From positions 1,488,001 through 1,552,000 of the forward strand of contig NZ_AP027363.1 of the NCBI RefSeq assembly GCF_030295955.1: a DNA stretch of 64,000 nt, in the 5' to 3' direction. Within the stretch, counting starts at the first letter, position 1, and each line of letters starts with the position of its first letter. The stretch is from Thalassotalea agarivorans. Lineage in GTDB: Bacteria; Pseudomonadota; Gammaproteobacteria; Enterobacterales; Alteromonadaceae. Below the pieces are notes generated by a model. That model was given only the letters and a program-made list of their open reading frames with translations, was not told where the DNA came from and ran no database searches. Position numbers and translations under genes: made by a program. Shown here piece by piece: positions 8,343 to 18,532 of the stretch.

Positions 8343-9112
8343 GGTCTTATTGATATCCCTGACTGCTTTAAAGATTGCTTTAATTCGCTCATGTCGATAA
8401 CGCCTTTATGAAAAACACTAGCTGCTAAGGCGCCGTCAACGTCTGCTTGTTGAAATACATGACTAAAATCTTCGATTTTTCCTGCACCGCCAGAAGCGAT
8501 AAGAGGCACCTTACAATGCTCTCGAGCTAACGTAAGTTGAGTAATATCATAACCTTGGCGAACGCCATCTTGGTTCATGCAATTCAACACGATTTCACCG
8601 GCACCGCGATTGACCACTTCTTGAATCCAGTCCATCGTTTGCCATGACGTTTTCTGCGTGCGGGTTTCATCACCCGTAAATTGATAGACCTGATAACGTC
8701 CAGTGCTTTCATCAAAATAGCTATCAATACCAACCACCACACATTGCTGGCCGAAATGTTCAGCGAGTCGAGTGATCAGGGATGGATCTAACAAAGCAGG
8801 GGAGTTAATAGAAATTTTATCAGCGCCCATCTTTAGAATTTGCTGTGCATCACTTTCTGATTTAATACCACCGGCGACACAAAAAGGAATATCAATCACT
8901 TGGGCAATTTTGCTGACCCAACTTTTATCAACGACGCGTCCATCGGAGCTCGCTGTAATATCATAAAAGACCAGTTCATCGGCACCTTCTTCTGCATATC
9001 GCTGCGCTAGAGGTACAATATCACCAATAATTTCGTGATTTCGAAACTTAACCCCTTTTACGACTTTGCCATCTTTTACATCCAGACAAGGAATTATGCG
9101 TTTTGCCAGCAT
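8339..9112 (-). CDS. hisF: Imidazole glycerol phosphate synthase, cyclase subunit
   Basis: A 257-residue (beta/alpha)8 barrel that turns PRFAR plus ammonia from HisH into imidazole glycerol phosphate and AICAR. It starts [21 protein letters not shown], with the first catalytic Asp in CLDVKDG and the second in VGIDSY; the phosphate-binding strands AGGI and ASGGAG are present. It overlaps hisA by 19 nt and hisI by 4 nt, as is common in gammaproteobacterial his operons. Confidence 0.97.
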   Translation of the reverse strand: MLAKRIIPCLDVKDGKVVKGVKFRNHEIIGDIVPLAQRYAEEGADELVFYDITASSDGRVVDKSWVSKIAQVIDIPFCVAGGIKSESDAQQILKMGADKISINSPALLDPSLITRLAEHFGQQCVVVGIDSYFDESTGRYQVYQFTGDETRTQKTSWQTMDWIQEVVNRGAGEIVLNCMNQDGVRQGYDITQLTLAREHCKVPLIASGGAGKIEDFSHVFQQADVDGALAASVFHKGVIDMSELKQSLKQSGISIRP

Positions 9113-9831
9113 GCGATAGCCTCTTCTAGGGTAAATTTTCCTTCCAATAACGAACGTCCTAATATTACTCCGGCAACACCCGTACCTTCTAAGCGTTTGA
9201 TGTCTTCAATACTGCCGATGCCACCAGAAGCTTGCCATTGTATATTTGGGTATTTTCCACAAAGTTCTTGATAAAGCGCGACGTTTGAACCGGTAAGTGT
9301 GCCGTCTTTACTGATATCGGTACATAGTACGTGTTTGATTCCAACAGATTCATATTCTGCTAACAAGTCTTCTAAGTTTACGCCGCTATCTTCTATCCAA
9401 CCATGTGTTGGCAAAAGCTTGTTGCCTTGCTCGTCGATGTTTACGTCAAGCGCTAATACGATTTTATCGCTTCCATACTTAAGCACCCAGTCTTTGACCA
9501 ACTCGGGTTGTTTAATCGCTAGGCTACCAATGACAACACGGTCAGCACCTAGAGCCAGTAATTGCGACAAATCTTCTTCGTTGCGCACACCGCCACCTAC
9601 TTGAATAGTCATAGTAGGGTGGTTGACAAGCGTTTTAAGTAAAGACAATTGTCTTTTAGTACTGTCTTTGGCACCGTCAAGGTCAACAAAATGCATCACT
9701 TTAGCGCCCTGTTCGGCATAAAGATCTTGTCTTTCTTTGGCGCTATCTTGGTAACGGGTCTTTTGGGCGTAGTCGCCTTGATACAAGCGAACAACTTCGC
9801 CATTAATGAGATCAATTGCTGGGATCATCAT
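9094..9831 (-). CDS. hisA: ProFAR isomerase
   Basis: A 245-residue (beta/alpha)8 barrel catalysing the Amadori-type isomerisation of ProFAR to PRFAR. It opens [21 protein letters not shown] with the first catalytic Asp in AIDL, and the second in [12 protein letters not shown]; the phosphate-binding VGGGVR and ASGGIGS repeats show the half-barrel duplication shared with HisF. The start overlaps the end of hisH by 4 nt. Confidence 0.97.
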   Translation of the reverse strand: MMIPAIDLINGEVVRLYQGDYAQKTRYQDSAKERQDLYAEQGAKVMHFVDLDGAKDSTKRQLSLLKTLVNHPTMTIQVGGGVRNEEDLSQLLALGADRVVIGSLAIKQPELVKDWVLKYGSDKIVLALDVNIDEQGNKLLPTHGWIEDSGVNLEDLLAEYESVGIKHVLCTDISKDGTLTGSNVALYQELCGKYPNIQWQASGGIGSIEDIKRLEGTGVAGVILGRSLLEGKFTLEEAIACWQNA

Positions 9832-10472
9832 AACGAAAATGACTCCAAAGTAGATTTTTCCATGGTTAAAAAATTCTTAATGATTTTGCTACCGGCTTTG
9901 CCTGAGCGCTCAGGATGGAACTGACAACCAACAAAGTTTTTATATGCGATGGCAGCTGAAAAATATGAGCCGTATTGGCATTGAGCGATAGTGTACTGAC
10001 TAACAGGTGCCGCAAAACTATGCACGAAGTAGACGTATTCATCTTCAGCTATATCGGCAAAAATAGGGTGGTTAGAAAGATTGACTAGGGTATTCCAACC
10101 CATGTGTGGTAGCCGCTCTCCATTTGAAGCGAGCGGCAAAACTTGAGTAGGAATAACACCTAAACAGTCCACCGTGTGATTATCACTTCCTTCGACACTA
10201 GAATCAGTCATTAACTGCATACCTAGACAAAAGCCAAGCACTGGCTGAGTCAGAGTAGGCAGTAATTTGTCTAGTCCTTTCGCCTTAATATTGGCCATTG
10301 CATGTTTTGCATTGCCAACACCAGGCAGAATCACGCGATCGGCGGCTGCAATAATGTTAAAATCGTCACTGATGGTAATCTCGAATCCGAGTCGCTCTAT
10401 GGCAAACTTAACTGAAGATAAGTTTGCACAACCAGTGTCTACGATAACGAATGTTTCCTGCTTAGACGCCAT
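9828..10472 (-). CDS. hisH: Imidazole glycerol phosphate synthase, glutaminase subunit
   Basis: A 214-residue class I glutamine amidotransferase supplying ammonia to HisF. The nucleophile Cys lies in GFCLGMQLM and the catalytic His-x-Glu in [12 protein letters not shown]. The N-terminal strand is [13 protein letters not shown]. It is coupled to hisB (shared base at 10472) and overlaps hisA by 4 nt, so the two subunits of the synthase are made from neighbouring cistrons. Confidence 0.96.
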   Translation of the reverse strand: MASKQETFVIVDTGCANLSSVKFAIERLGFEITISDDFNIIAAADRVILPGVGNAKHAMANIKAKGLDKLLPTLTQPVLGFCLGMQLMTDSSVEGSDNHTVDCLGVIPTQVLPLASNGERLPHMGWNTLVNLSNHPIFADIAEDEYVYFVHSFAAPVSQYTIAQCQYGSYFSAAIAYKNFVGCQFHPERSGKAGSKIIKNFLTMEKSTLESFSL

Positions 10473-11545
10473 TATAAAGCCCCTTTAGAGCTTGGCAGTT
10501 CATTACCTTCAATCTTGATAGCTTGGCGCAGAGCGCGTCCAAAGACTTTAAACAAACTTTCGACTTGGTGATGGCAATTGCCGTCTGTTGTTGAAAGGTG
10601 AAGCGTAATCGCCATAGCGTCACAAAGAGAGCGGAAAAAGTGTCCCACCATTTGCGTAGACATTCCACCAACACTGCGATCACTAAAGTTCGCATCGAAA
10701 ACTAGGAATGGCCTTCCTGATAAATCAATGCTGCATTGCGCTTGGCATTCATCCATAGGTAGTACAAAGCCAAATCGGCCAATGCCGCGTTTATTGCCTA
10801 GCGCTTGCTTTAGCGCATCACCCAAAGCTAGCCCTGTGTCTTCTACACTGTGGTGATCATCAATGTGGTAATCACCAGTCACTTTAACATCGAGTGAAAA
10901 ACCGCCGTGTGTCGCGATTTGATCAAGCATGTGGTCGAAAAAGCCCAAACCGGTATCAATAGAGGATTGCCCGCTTTGATCTAAATTAACAGATACACTA
11001 ATGTCCGTTTCTTTTGTTTTTCTAACGACCGTTGCCGTGCGGTTTGCTCCTGTTAGCAATGACACGATATTCGACCAGTTCATGCTTTCTTTGTTATACA
11101 AGATACCCGTTATCGACATATTTTCGGCAAGCTGTATGTCCGTTTGGCGATCGCCGATAACATAACTTTTTTGAAAGTCTACAAGACCTTGTTGCAAATA
11201 GTCGCTAACCAGGCCGAGTTTAGGTTTGCGGCAATTACAGTTGTCTTCTTCAAAATGAGGACATAAGAGCACATCTTCAAAGTACACGCCTTGAGATTCG
11301 AACGTTTCCATCATTCTGTTATGAGGAATATCGAAATCTTCCTGAGGGTAACTGTCAGTACCTAAACCATCTTGGTTTGATACCATGACCAGTTTATATC
11401 CAGCTTCTTGTAAGCTTAGTAGCGCAGGAATAACGCCTTTTTCAAATACCAGCTTTTCCAAGCTGTCGACTTGTTTGTCGCTGACTGGCTCATCAATGAG
11501 CGTGCCGTCTCTGTCGATAAATAAAATGGGTTGCTGTTTATTCAT
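10472..11545 (-). CDS. hisB: Bifunctional histidinol-phosphatase / imidazole glycerol phosphate dehydratase
   Basis: A 357-residue fusion, as in enterobacteria. The N-terminal HAD phosphatase (about 1-165) starts [12 protein letters not shown] with the nucleophile Asp, followed by a Cys/His zinc site ([15 protein letters not shown]). The C-terminal dehydratase (about 168-357) shows [32 protein letters not shown] and a second HH-x-x-E motif in [10 protein letters not shown]. It carries out steps 6 and 8 of the pathway and abuts hisC and hisH. Confidence 0.97.
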   Translation of the reverse strand: MNKQQPILFIDRDGTLIDEPVSDKQVDSLEKLVFEKGVIPALLSLQEAGYKLVMVSNQDGLGTDSYPQEDFDIPHNRMMETFESQGVYFEDVLLCPHFEEDNCNCRKPKLGLVSDYLQQGLVDFQKSYVIGDRQTDIQLAENMSITGILYNKESMNWSNIVSLLTGANRTATVVRKTKETDISVSVNLDQSGQSSIDTGLGFFDHMLDQIATHGGFSLDVKVTGDYHIDDHHSVEDTGLALGDALKQALGNKRGIGRFGFVLPMDECQAQCSIDLSGRPFLVFDANFSDRSVGGMSTQMVGHFFRSLCDAMAITLHLSTTDGNCHHQVESLFKVFGRALRQAIKIEGNELPSSKGAL

Positions 11546-12621
11546 TAGAGTTCTTTTTCCAATATCGCTTTAAGTGCGTCTAATTCTTGTTCTGAGCCAA
11601 TACTGATGCGCAGGCAATCTGCAAGTTGTTGTTGCTTTGACTGGTCTCTTATTAATATGTTGTGTTTAAGCAGTAGATCAAACACTTTGTTTTTTTTGCT
11701 TGTTCTAAACAACACAAAATTAGCATCAGATGGGAAAACACCTGTGCACCATGTTTGTTGGTTTAGCCACGTCGCTAAACTTTTTCGTAGCTGGTTCGAA
11801 TCATTAACGCGATATTCCATTTCCATAATGCCTTGTGCATCAAGTGCATGGCTCGCAATTTCGGCAACAGGCGCAGCAATGGGATAGGGCGCGATAACCT
11901 TGCTTAACAATTCAATAACTGGAGTATTTGCTAAAGTAAAACCACATCGTAAACCTGCTAAGGCGAACGCTTTTGATAAGGTTCGTAACACGACAAGGTG
12001 AGGGTATTGTTCAATGAATTTAGCCATCGTGTGCTCTGGCGCAAACTCAATATAGGCCTCATCAACAACTACGATTGCTTTACCTTCGCTTGCCTCTAAC
12101 ACGGCAATCAGATCTTGTTGCGCTAGCAAGTTACCTGTTGGGTTGCCCGGTGAACATAAAAAGAGCAATTTACACAACGGCAGTTTCTCTATGATATCAG
12201 GCACATTCAATTGCCAATTGGCTAAAGGCACTTCTATCACACCGGCGCCGTGGTTTTCTGCTGAAATCGCATACATACCATAGGTAGGTGGACAAATAAG
12301 AATATTGTCCTTATAGCTTTCGCAAAAGGTGCGAATCAATAGCTCTATGCCTTCGTCTGCACCACGAGTGGCAAGAATATTTTGTTCTGAGATAGCGGCG
12401 TAGTCGCTGTAGGCAGAAATCAAGTTTTTGGGTTGAAAATCGGGGTAACGATTTACGCATTGGCTATTAAGTTGGTAGTGACCATCACCAGGCGATTCGT
12501 TGGCATTAAGCCAAATTTTTTCATTGAATACGCCTTCGCCTGCTTGCAGTCTGCGCGCCGATTGATAAGGCACCATGTCGATCAATTCAGCTCTCGCTAA
12601 TTGCGTGACTTTATTGCTCAT
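11545..12621 (-). CDS. hisC: Histidinol-phosphate aminotransferase
   Basis: A 358-residue PLP enzyme of fold type I converting imidazole acetol phosphate to histidinol phosphate with glutamate. Visible are NANESPGD near the N-terminus, the PGNPTGN substrate/PLP loop, DEAYIEF and the PLP-lysine motif [17 protein letters not shown]. It overlaps hisD by 11 nt and hisB by one base. Confidence 0.96.
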   Translation of the reverse strand: MSNKVTQLARAELIDMVPYQSARRLQAGEGVFNEKIWLNANESPGDGHYQLNSQCVNRYPDFQPKNLISAYSDYAAISEQNILATRGADEGIELLIRTFCESYKDNILICPPTYGMYAISAENHGAGVIEVPLANWQLNVPDIIEKLPLCKLLFLCSPGNPTGNLLAQQDLIAVLEASEGKAIVVVDEAYIEFAPEHTMAKFIEQYPHLVVLRTLSKAFALAGLRCGFTLANTPVIELLSKVIAPYPIAAPVAEIASHALDAQGIMEMEYRVNDSNQLRKSLATWLNQQTWCTGVFPSDANFVLFRTSKKNKVFDLLLKHNILIRDQSKQQQLADCLRISIGSEQELDALKAILEKEL

Positions 12622-13930
12622 TATTAGTCTCCAATCGAATGCTTACTGCGTTTCCGTGTGCGTCTAACCCTTCTGCGTCGGTGAGTTCTAATATACAAGG
12701 GGCTATATTTGCTAGGCCTTGTTTACTCAAAGTTTGTACCGTATATCTGCGAGAAAAATCGGCTAATGACAGGCTTGAATATACTTTGGAGTATCCATAC
12801 GTGGGTAACACATGATTTGTGCCACTAGCGTAGTCTCCAGCAGATTCTGGTGAATAGGCACCTAAGAAAATCGAGCCTGCATTGCGTAATTGGCCGATTA
12901 ATTGCTGCGGCGACTCGGTTTGAACAATTAAGTGCTCTGGCCCATAACTATTAGAAACTTCAACAGACTCTTGGAGCGACTGTGTTTTAATGTAGCGGGC
13001 ATGAGTCAGCGCCTGTGCCGCAATATCTTTGCGAGATAAACGCGTCAGTTGTTTACTTATGGCAGCTTGTGTTTGTTCGATTAAACGCTGGCTTTCACTC
13101 ACCAGAATAACTTGGCTGTCAGGGCCGTGCTCAGCCTGTGACAGCAGGTCTGCAGCCACAAATTCTGGATTAGCCTTGTCATCTGCAATCACTAAGACTT
13201 CACTTGGGCCTGCAGGCATATCAATGGCAAAGCCAGGGATTTGTTGAGACAACTGTTTTTTAGCTTCTGTCACGTATTTGTTGCCGGGGCCAAACACCTT
13301 ATTAACCGCTTTAATGGTATTTGTACCAAGCGCAAGTGCCGCGATAGCTTGTGCGCCACCTACTGTATAGATCTCGTTTACGTTACAAAGGTTGGCTGCC
13401 ACAATGATTTCATCAGCAATATTACCGTTTTTATCGGGCGGACAAACCAATACTACACGGTCGCACTGGGCAATCTTTGCGGGTACACCCAGCATGAGTA
13501 CGGTAGACGGAAGCGGCGCGCTACCGGCAGGAATATACAAACCAACAGACTCAATTGCTTCACTTTTTAGCGTACAAACCACGCCCGGACTCGTTTCTAC
13601 CGTGATATCACTAAATTGTTGCGCGTTGTGAAAAGCAAATATCTGGTCATAGGCTTGCTGCAGGCTTTGTAAGCGTTTGGCGCTTAAACGGGCTTTTGCT
13701 TGTTCTACCTGTTGCTCTGTTATCGCTAATTGCTTAAGCGCTACACCATCAAATTTTTCAGTCAAGGCGAACAAGGCTTGATCACCTTCTTCTTGAACCT
13801 TTTCTACAATACTAGCGACTTGCGCTGACAAGATTTCACTACTAGCCAAGACAGGGCGCTGAAGCACGTCTTTTCGTGCATTTTCATCTAGCGCCTGCCA
13901 TTGCAGCGTGTCATAACTTGGCGTCATCAT
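12611..13930 (-). CDS. hisD: Histidinol dehydrogenase
   Basis: A 439-residue zinc- and NAD-dependent enzyme catalysing the last two oxidations, from histidinol to histidine. The run ESVGLYIPAGSAPLPSTVLM, the dehydrogenase segment VFGPGNKYVTEAKKQL, AGPSEVLVIAD and the zinc-site segment LLSQAEHGPDSQ, with SAGDYASGTNHVLPT, identify it. It follows hisG by one base and is normal in length. Confidence 0.97.
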   Translation of the reverse strand: MMTPSYDTLQWQALDENARKDVLQRPVLASSEILSAQVASIVEKVQEEGDQALFALTEKFDGVALKQLAITEQQVEQAKARLSAKRLQSLQQAYDQIFAFHNAQQFSDITVETSPGVVCTLKSEAIESVGLYIPAGSAPLPSTVLMLGVPAKIAQCDRVVLVCPPDKNGNIADEIIVAANLCNVNEIYTVGGAQAIAALALGTNTIKAVNKVFGPGNKYVTEAKKQLSQQIPGFAIDMPAGPSEVLVIADDKANPEFVAADLLSQAEHGPDSQVILVSESQRLIEQTQAAISKQLTRLSRKDIAAQALTHARYIKTQSLQESVEVSNSYGPEHLIVQTESPQQLIGQLRNAGSIFLGAYSPESAGDYASGTNHVLPTYGYSKVYSSLSLADFSRRYTVQTLSKQGLANIAPCILELTDAEGLDAHGNAVSIRLETNNEQ

Positions 13931-13931
13931 G

Positions 13932-14831
13932 TTAACCCATCATCTTTTCTATTGGCATCACAAGGATTGAGTTACATCCCAATGCGTTTAGGGCTTCCAT
14001 GGTTTCCCAAAAGAAAGTTTCTGTTGCTACAACGTGCACAGCAACTAAATCATCTCTACCAGCTAGAGGTAAAATTGTAGGTGTTTCTTTGCCTGGCATG
14101 AGTGCGCTGACTTGCTCTATTTTGTCTTTAGGCGCATGTAACATGATGTACTTACTTTCTTTAGCTTTCATTACGCCCTGAATTCTTGGCAGTAATGTAT
14201 CTAAAATTGATTGTTTACTTTCACACAAGGCATCTGTTTTTTGAATAAGAGAGGCACGAGACGTAAAAATAGTTTCTACTTCTTTTAGTCCGTTTGCTTC
14301 TAATGTTGCCCCTGTCGAGACTAAATCACATATACCGTCAGCTATACCAACGCGAGGTGCGACTTCTACTGAGCCTTTTAGCAAGCAAAATTCCATATCA
14401 AGATTGTTTGCTTTTGCCCAGCGCGACAATAGCTGTGGGTAGGTTGTTGCAAAGCGCAAACCTTGAAGCGACTCGATACCCGTATAATTAAATTCATCTG
14501 GCATGGCGAGAGATAACCGGCAACTACCAAAGTTTAATCCAGTGTTTTTTTCATATTGATAGTTGTTGCCCATCAGCTGTCGCTCGAGCGCCGACTCTTC
14601 TAATGTATTGTCACCAACGATACCTAGGTCACACACGCCGTCCATCACTAGACCAGGAATGTCACTGGAGCGCACACGCATGATGTCTATGGGCATGTTA
14701 GCTACGTGAGCGAGCAGTCTTCTATCCGCCACATTTAATTTCAATCCACAACGTTTTAATAACGCCATGGTGTCATCGCTTAAGCGTCCCGATTTTTGTA
14801 TCGCAATTCTTAGTCTTGCTTCCGTTGTCAT
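13932..14831 (-). CDS. hisG: ATP phosphoribosyltransferase, long form
   Basis: The first and feedback-controlled enzyme of histidine synthesis, 299 residues. This is the long form: a periplasmic-binding-like catalytic core ([28 protein letters not shown] segment, [10 protein letters not shown]) plus a C-terminal ACT-like regulatory domain from about residue 225 ([22 protein letters not shown]), so no separate HisZ is needed. It is the first structural gene behind the attenuator. Confidence 0.97.
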   Translation of the reverse strand: MTTEARLRIAIQKSGRLSDDTMALLKRCGLKLNVADRRLLAHVANMPIDIMRVRSSDIPGLVMDGVCDLGIVGDNTLEESALERQLMGNNYQYEKNTGLNFGSCRLSLAMPDEFNYTGIESLQGLRFATTYPQLLSRWAKANNLDMEFCLLKGSVEVAPRVGIADGICDLVSTGATLEANGLKEVETIFTSRASLIQKTDALCESKQSILDTLLPRIQGVMKAKESKYIMLHAPKDKIEQVSALMPGKETPTILPLAGRDDLVAVHVVATETFFWETMEALNALGCNSILVMPIEKMMG

Positions 14832-14847
14832 AATTAATGTCCAAATT

Positions 14848-14890
14848 AAGTAAAATAAAACCCCCGAAGAGAGACTCTTTCGGGGGTTCT
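14848..14890 (-). terminator. his operon attenuator terminator
   Basis: On the minus strand a GC-rich hairpin (arms 14861-14868 and 14879-14886, CCCCCGAA / TTCGGGGG) is followed by a T-rich run, just before hisG. It lies about 60 nt after the leader peptide stop. Its arm GACTCTTTC at 14873-14881 is the exact complement of GAAAGAGTC at 14912-14920, so an alternative antiterminator pairing is available. Confidence 0.9.
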
Positions 14891-14894
14891 AATA

Positions 14895-14950
14895 CTTTTC
14901 ATAACACCGCTGAAAGAGTCATAACCCCTCAGCGAACAAACCTGAGCGGC
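14895..14950 (-). promoter_or_regulatory. his leader alternative hairpins (pause and antiterminator segments)
   Basis: Three mutually exclusive segments can be read downstream of the leader peptide on the minus strand: a CTCAG/CTGAG hairpin right after its stop codon (likely pause hairpin), a TCAGCG/CGCTGA pairing, and GAAAGAGTC, which can pair with the terminator arm. This is the layout expected of ribosome-mediated attenuation. Confidence 0.75.
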
Positions 14951-15003
14951 TAATCCGAATGATGATGATGTAAATGGATAATGCTTAGGTTTTGCTGTGT
15001 CAT
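14950..15003 (-). CDS. hisL: his operon leader peptide
   Basis: A 17-residue open frame, MTQQNLSIIHLHHHHSD, with five His codons, four of them consecutive, ending 118 nt before hisG. AGGA precedes the ATG on the minus strand. Stalling of the ribosome at the His codons when charged tRNA-His is scarce should favour the antiterminator. It is too short for usual gene callers but the composition and following hairpins leave little doubt. Confidence 0.93.
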   Translation of the reverse strand: MTQQNLSIIHLHHHHSD

Positions 15004-15252
15004 AAATATTCCTAATTGTTTCTGTGTTACGTATTCGTTACTTGCTACTAACAATAATAAGAACGAATCAATAATACAAGAATAATGTATTCTTTATTTA
15101 TAGCCATTAGTTATAAAAGCGAGTAATAAATAATCAGTCGATATCTTTTATTAAAAGCTACGGGAATACCTATCGTATTAGTTTGCACTTGATACGTATC
15201 ATCGTCTCGATTAGATTAGTTGTTGTCTGCAGTTTTTCGATTTTATCTCAAG
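15004..15252. other. Divergent promoter region of the his operon and yoaA
   Basis: AT-rich region with no gene. It must hold the his promoter (reading left) and the yoaA promoter (reading right). Several TTG- and TAT-rich hexamers occur, but none pairs with ideal spacing clearly enough to name. Confidence 0.5.
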
Positions 15253-17223
15253 ATGAGCTCTATAAAAAAAGCGTTCTTAAAAAATGGGCTCTTGGCGAAA
15301 CACCTCCCTGATTTTGTGCCGAGGCATGAACAAGTCGCGATGGCACAAGCGGTGCAATCAGCGATTGATTCTCATACCGATTTGATTGTTGAAGCGGGCA
15401 CAGGAGTAGGGAAGACCTTTGCTTATCTATTGCCTGTTTTATCCTCACTAGCTCAAAATAAATCTGATGGATACTTCAAAAAAGTAGTAATTTCTACGGG
15501 CACCAAAGCATTGCAGGAGCAACTTTTTTACAAAGACTTGCCCCGTCTCATGCCGCTTTTTCCTGAAGGGATTACCATGGCCATGCTAAAGGGGCGGAAT
15601 AACTATTTGTGCATTCATAAATTTGAGCAATTTGAACACACAAGGGGAACCTTGGATGCGCAACAATTAAATGAACTTGTCGCACTAAAGCAATGGAGCG
15701 TGCAAACAGATACGGGCGATTTTGCTGAAATAGAACAGCAAAAGGGCGACAACTCTCTACAACAGTCTTTCACGGCAAGGCAAGAGTACTGCAGTGGCAA
15801 GGCATGCGCCGACTTCGAACGCTGTTACTTAAAAAAGGCGCGAGATAAGGCTCAACAAGCTGATATCGTTATTGTAAATCATCATTTGTATTTTGCTGAT
15901 ATCCAGGTTAAACAAGCTGGCTTTTCGTCTGTCGTTGATAGTATGGATTTGGTGGTGTTTGATGAAGCTCATCAATTACCCAATGTTGCCCAACATGCTT
16001 TTAGTGAATCTATCTCCTCGTGGCATATGATGTACTTTGGTCAATCCTTGCTTGATTTTAGTCAGTTGCTTTCAGCCGATACTCGCCAGTTATTTGCTGC
16101 GGCAAATACATTACGTCTTCAGTCTGTAGAGCTTAGGGCATATTTTCCTGCGCAAGGTGACAATGGACTTTGGCAGGATGAGCCTTTGCTTAGCAGCGCT
16201 ATAGATGCATTGACTAACTTAGGTTCAACGCTGGCACAGCTAAAAGAAATTTTGCTTTTGCTCAGGGAATTAAATGACGATGTTGCGCCTTTTCTCTCAA
16301 TTCTCGAACAATTAGAATTAAACGTTGGCTTGTTTTTGACAAAGCCACGAAAGGGGGTGTTTTCATGGTTTCAATGCACTAAAAATCACGTAGTTTTGCG
16401 ACAAACGCCGCTTGATATTGCCCACTTATTTAATGATTGGCTTGCCAACATTCAAACAACGAATGTATTTACGTCGGCAACGTTGAGTGTAGAAAATAAC
16501 CTAAATTATTTTACCCGATTGCTGGGACTGAAAGACGCTAAAGAACTTGTGCTTAATAGCCCATTTGATTTTCAGCAACAAAGTTTACTGTATGTCCCAA
16601 GGCATATTCCTGCCATCGAAGATGATCGCAGAGCACAAGCTATCGCAGCCTTATTGCTGGAGATGACAAATGAGACTTTAGGAGGTTGTCTCGCGTTATT
16701 TACCAGCTACAAAATGCTCTATCGCGTTGCCGAGATTCTCGATGAACAAGGAGCAGGTTTTTTAATTCAAGGACAGCAAAGCAAACAAGATATACTGACA
16801 GCGTTTAGGCAAAAGCAAGAGAGCATTTTGCTAGCGACGGCAAGCTTTTGGGAGGGTGTCGATATTAGAGGCGATGCGTTAAGCTGTGTTATGATAGATA
16901 AATTGCCATTTACTTCACCTGCTGACCCCAAATTGCAAGGCCAGTTATTGTTCGCACAATCTACCCAGGACAATATTTTTGAAAGCCTTCAATTACCGCA
17001 AGCAGTGATGGCATTAAAGCAAGGAGCAGGGCGCTTAATTCGCCATGAATTAGATCGTGGTTTATTGATAGTTTGCGATGATAGACTAGTTACTAAACCT
17101 TATGGGCAGTCTTTTTTGGCAAGCCTACCCAATATGCGCAGAACTCGATGTTTAGACAAAGCGAAACAATTTATTTCGCGTGTTGATGTTAAAGAGAAAG
17201 ATATTGAACCTATTAGCAATTGA
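15253..17223 (+). CDS. yoaA: DinG-family ATP-dependent DNA helicase YoaA
   Basis: A 656-residue XPD/DinG-type superfamily 2 helicase. It has Walker A in EAGTGVGKTFAYLLP, the DEAH box in VVFDEAHQLPNV, an iron-sulphur Cys set around CIHKF, CSGKACADFERCY, and C-terminal motifs V/VI (ATASFWEGVDIRG, QGAGRLIRHELDRG). In E. coli YoaA works with the HolC clamp-loader subunit in repair of blocked replication. The ATG at 15253 is chosen over a TTG at 15220. A second paralogue (dinG) lies at 60567. The 3' end overlaps tsaB. Confidence 0.92.
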   Translation: MSSIKKAFLKNGLLAKHLPDFVPRHEQVAMAQAVQSAIDSHTDLIVEAGTGVGKTFAYLLPVLSSLAQNKSDGYFKKVVISTGTKALQEQLFYKDLPRLMPLFPEGITMAMLKGRNNYLCIHKFEQFEHTRGTLDAQQLNELVALKQWSVQTDTGDFAEIEQQKGDNSLQQSFTARQEYCSGKACADFERCYLKKARDKAQQADIVIVNHHLYFADIQVKQAGFSSVVDSMDLVVFDEAHQLPNVAQHAFSESISSWHMMYFGQSLLDFSQLLSADTRQLFAAANTLRLQSVELRAYFPAQGDNGLWQDEPLLSSAIDALTNLGSTLAQLKEILLLLRELNDDVAPFLSILEQLELNVGLFLTKPRKGVFSWFQCTKNHVVLRQTPLDIAHLFNDWLANIQTTNVFTSATLSVENNLNYFTRLLGLKDAKELVLNSPFDFQQQSLLYVPRHIPAIEDDRRAQAIAALLLEMTNETLGGCLALFTSYKMLYRVAEILDEQGAGFLIQGQQSKQDILTAFRQKQESILLATASFWEGVDIRGDALSCVMIDKLPFTSPADPKLQGQLLFAQSTQDNIFESLQLPQAVMALKQGAGRLIRHELDRGLLIVCDDRLVTKPYGQSFLASLPNMRRTRCLDKAKQFISRVDVKEKDIEPISN

Positions 17224-17896
17224 TACTTCTACAGAGGCAGGCTCTGTAGCCTTGACCGTAAATGAGCAAATATTCAGTGATTTTGAGCTGTGTCCGCAAT
17301 CACACAGTGTACTTATATTGCCTATGGTTGATAAATTGATTAAACAAGCAGATTGCACCTTATCGCAATTCGACGGGCTAGTGTTTGGACGAGGTCCCGG
17401 TAGTTTCACCGGTGTACGTATAGGTATTGGTGTGGCTCAAGGGTTGGCCTATTCAGCAGAGTTGCCTGTATATGGCGTATCTACGCTACAGGCCATGGCG
17501 CAACAAGCATACCGCCTACACAATAAGAAAAGAGTATTAGCCGCCATTGATGCGCGCATGGCTGAAATATATGTTGGCTTGTTTGAATGTGATGATGCCG
17601 GAGTAATGCAGCCACTATCGCCAGAGGTCAATATAAAACCCGAGGATATTGCCGCATTGATAGAACAGCACAATGGCGAATTTTATGGCGTCGGCACTGG
17701 GTTTGAGACGTATCAAACATTACTCCAATCATTTGTCAGCAATACCACGTTTGACGTGCTGTATCCTAATGCTCTTGATATGCTAACGTTGGCAAAAACA
17801 CCGATGGAAAATGGTGAAGGGGTTGATGCTGAAAATGCGCAGCCTGTTTATGTGCGCGACACTATTTCTTGGAAAAAATTGCCCGGCAGAGAATAA
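17204..17896 (+). CDS. tsaB: tRNA t6A threonylcarbamoyltransferase complex dimerisation subunit TsaB
   Basis: An ASKHA-fold partner of TsaD in making t6A37 on ANN-decoding tRNAs. MNLLAIDTSTEAGSVAL and FGRGPGSFTGVRIGIGVAQGLA are the family hallmarks; the length (about 230) fits. The start is uncertain: the TTG at 17204 gives the canonical N-terminus and has AGAGAAAG close upstream, while GTG 17180 or ATG 17186 would add six to eight residues. All overlap the end of yoaA, the arrangement also seen in related genomes. Confidence 0.93.
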   Translation: MNLLAIDTSTEAGSVALTVNEQIFSDFELCPQSHSVLILPMVDKLIKQADCTLSQFDGLVFGRGPGSFTGVRIGIGVAQGLAYSAELPVYGVSTLQAMAQQAYRLHNKKRVLAAIDARMAEIYVGLFECDDAGVMQPLSPEVNIKPEDIAALIEQHNGEFYGVGTGFETYQTLLQSFVSNTTFDVLYPNALDMLTLAKTPMENGEGVDAENAQPVYVRDTISWKKLPGRE

Positions 17897-17920
17897 CTAT
17901 TAGACGTAAGAAGGTAGTAG

Positions 17921-18532
17921 ATGATGAATAGACAGGTTAAATGGATGTTATTGGTCTCCACGCTAGCATTAGTAGGCTGCGCGGGTATTCCAGATAAACT
18001 CGTTGTTGCTGATGAATATAGTTTAACACCATATCGTCAGCTAGATGGCGCGACTCCTGCTATTTATGGCCAAGAAGCCAGATGGGGCGGCGTAATAGCG
18101 GCAATAAATGTTAAAGAATCTACCACAGAGCTAGAAGTAGTTAATTTTCCTTTGTCATCTTCAACACGCCCACAAAAAGACAAAGAAACGCTAGGGCGTT
18201 TTAAACTAACGTTTACTGGTTTACTCGACCCTATGGTTTATAAAGTAGGACGTTCAATAACTGCCTTGGGCACATTGTCAGGTGTTGAATCGGGTAAAAT
18301 AGGTGAATTTCCGTATCAATTTCCTGTGCTACAAGCAAACTATGTTCACCTATGGAAAGACGTCAATAAAATAGATATGCGCGTGAGGCAGGATCCTTAT
18401 TGGTATAATTCAGGCTTTTGGCCATATTATCCACCATACTACTATCGACCTTACCCTCGCACAGTTGTTGTTAGTGGTGAATCAAAAATACACTTGCCAC
18501 CCAGAAATATTAGTAAAACAGCAGAAAAATAA
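17921..18532 (+). CDS. slp: Slp family outer membrane lipoprotein
   Basis: A 203-residue lipoprotein, signal peptide ending LALVGC, with the Slp-type core (YRQLDGATPAIYGQEARWGGVIAAINVKESTTELEVVNFPL). The C-terminal tail is Tyr/Pro rich (YYPPYYYRPYPR). Slp proteins of enterobacteria are stationary-phase or starvation-induced outer membrane lipoproteins; their exact function is unclear. It sits 24 nt behind tsaB and shares a TAATG junction with the next gene. Confidence 0.88.
   Translation: MMNRQVKWMLLVSTLALVGCAGIPDKLVVADEYSLTPYRQLDGATPAIYGQEARWGGVIAAINVKESTTELEVVNFPLSSSTRPQKDKETLGRFKLTFTGLLDPMVYKVGRSITALGTLSGVESGKIGEFPYQFPVLQANYVHLWKDVNKIDMRVRQDPYWYNSGFWPYYPPYYYRPYPRTVVVSGESKIHLPPRNISKTAEK

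Noticed and set aside
11785..11805. GGTTCGAATC-like tRNA T-arm sequence
   Set aside because: It lies inside hisC and no acceptor stem or anticodon arm can be built around it.
13241..13570. Open frame of 109 codons opposite hisD
   Set aside because: hisD is certain on the other strand; the antisense frame is a coding shadow.
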